DNA of 5,586 bases, taken from assembly GCA_022798155.1 (NCBI GenBank), contig JAAWLY010000143.1:1-5586 (forward strand), read 5' to 3'. Shown here piece by piece: positions 5,002 to 5,586 of the stretch. The stretch's first letter is position 1, and each line of letters starts with the position of its first letter. Made by a program: the position numbers and the translations under genes. The notes under the pieces were generated by a model. It was not told the DNA's origin. It worked only from the letters and a program-made list of their open reading frames with translations, and did no database searches. This DNA is from Lawsonibacter sp. Its GTDB lineage: Bacteria; Bacillota; Clostridia; Oscillospirales; Oscillospiraceae.

Positions 5002-5586
5002 TTAGCCCAGCAGCACCATGGAGAACTGGGGGATAAAGGTAATCAGCAGCAGGGCCGCCAGGAAGAAGCCGCAGGGAGCCAGCACCTTTTTGCCCAGCTC
5101 GCCGGCGGAGCTCTCCACCAGGGGGGCGGCCACGAACAGGTTGATGCCCACCGGGGGGCTGACCAGGCCGACGGCCAGGTTGGTCACCAGGATGATGCCG
5201 AAGTGGATGCCGTCGACGCCGAAGCTCTTGGCGGTAGCCAGCAGAATGGGGCCCAGAATGGCGATGGCCGAGGCGGTGTCCATAAACATGCCCATGATGA
5301 GCATGCAGATGGTCAGGGCGATGAGGAAGGTGTAAGGGCTGTGGAAGGTCTTGGTCAGCAGGTCGGAGATGAGAGCGGGGGCCTTGAGCAGGGAGAGCAC
5401 CCGGCCAAAGGCGATGGCGAAGGCGATGAGCAGGCAGATGGGGGCGTAGCTCTTCACCGCCGACTTCATCTGCGACATCAGGTCGGACGGCTTCATAGTC
5501 TTATAGATGCACAGGCTGACAAACAGGGCGTAGAACACGGAGATGCAGGCGGCCTCGGTGGGGGTGGCCTTGCCGGAGTAGATGCC
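5002..5586 (-). CDS. dctM: TRAP transporter large permease subunit, DctM family (C-terminal 194 residues; 5' end outside window)
   Basis: This is the C-terminal part of the large membrane subunit of a TRAP transporter, which carries the ion-coupled substrate translocation path. The frame is open to the window edge and ends in TAA at 5004-5002. The fragment begins with GIYSGKATPTEAA, a highly conserved DctM signature, and later contains GMFMDTASAIAILGPILLAT (99-118) and the segment LAVGLVSPPVGINLFVAAP (137-155), both characteristic of the family. Hydrophobic membrane segments lie at about 12-29, 48-66, 83-104, 106-119, 129-156 and 172-193 of the fragment. Full-length DctM proteins have about 425 residues, so a little less than half is present. 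The small subunit gene (dctQ) is expected further upstream, outside the window. An apparent GTG start at 5538 is internal to the signature region and is not the real start. The dctP gene follows after 132 nt, the reverse of the common dctP-dctQ-dctM order. Confidence 0.96.
   Translation of the reverse strand, partial: GIYSGKATPTEAACISVFYALFVSLCIYKTMKPSDLMSQMKSAVKSYAPICLLIAFAIAFGRVLSLLKAPALISDLLTKTFHSPYTFLIALTICMLIMGMFMDTASAIAILGPILLATAKSFGVDGIHFGIILVTNLAVGLVSPPVGINLFVAAPLVESSAGELGKKVLAPCGFFLAALLLITFIPQFSMVLLG

Noticed and set aside
5002..5538. A complete 178-residue membrane protein starting at GTG 5538
   Set aside because: The frame stays open to the window edge and the upstream codons encode the conserved DctM segment GIYSGKATPTEAA, so this is the end of a longer gene.

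Overview
The window is GC-rich (roughly 60% or more by eye) and densely coding. Every supported gene lies on the minus strand, so transcription runs from the high coordinates towards position 1. The short intergenic gaps, strong AGGAGG-type ribosome binding sites, a consensus sigma-A/sigma-70-type promoter and a lipoprotein with an Asn/Gly/Ser-rich linker after its lipid-anchored Cys suggest a GC-rich Clostridia member, for example a gut Oscillospiraceae of the Flavonifractor/Lawsonibacter/Intestinimonas type. This assignment is inferred from style and was not tested by a search.

Layout in transcription order: (1) 5586-5002, the C-terminal part of a TRAP transporter large membrane subunit (DctM); its start lies outside the window. 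(2) 5001-4870, a 132-nt spacer with a GC-rich hairpin. (3) 4869-3742, the TRAP solute-binding lipoprotein (DctP). (4) 3728-2775, a hormone-sensitive-lipase-type alpha/beta hydrolase, 13 nt downstream of dctP. (5) 2774-2662, a compact junction with a 14-bp-stem terminator immediately followed by a perfect TTGACA-N17-TATAAT promoter. (6) 2661-1723, a LysR-type regulator. (7) 1726-812, a second, unrelated-looking alpha/beta hydrolase whose ATG overlaps the regulator's stop codon (ATGA). (8) 790 to beyond position 1, the N-terminal 263 residues of an old-yellow-enzyme-type NADH:flavin oxidoreductase.

This reads as two back-to-back operons in the same direction: an uptake operon (TRAP transporter plus hydrolase) and a regulator-led enzyme operon (LysR, hydrolase, flavin ene-reductase). 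The simplest combined reading is a small catabolic or biotransformation locus. In it, an organic acid is imported by the TRAP system, ester, amide or lactone bonds are cut by one or both cytoplasmic hydrolases, and an activated C=C bond is reduced by the flavoenzyme, under LysR control. The substrate cannot be read from the sequence. I see no mobile element, tRNA, rRNA or CRISPR array.
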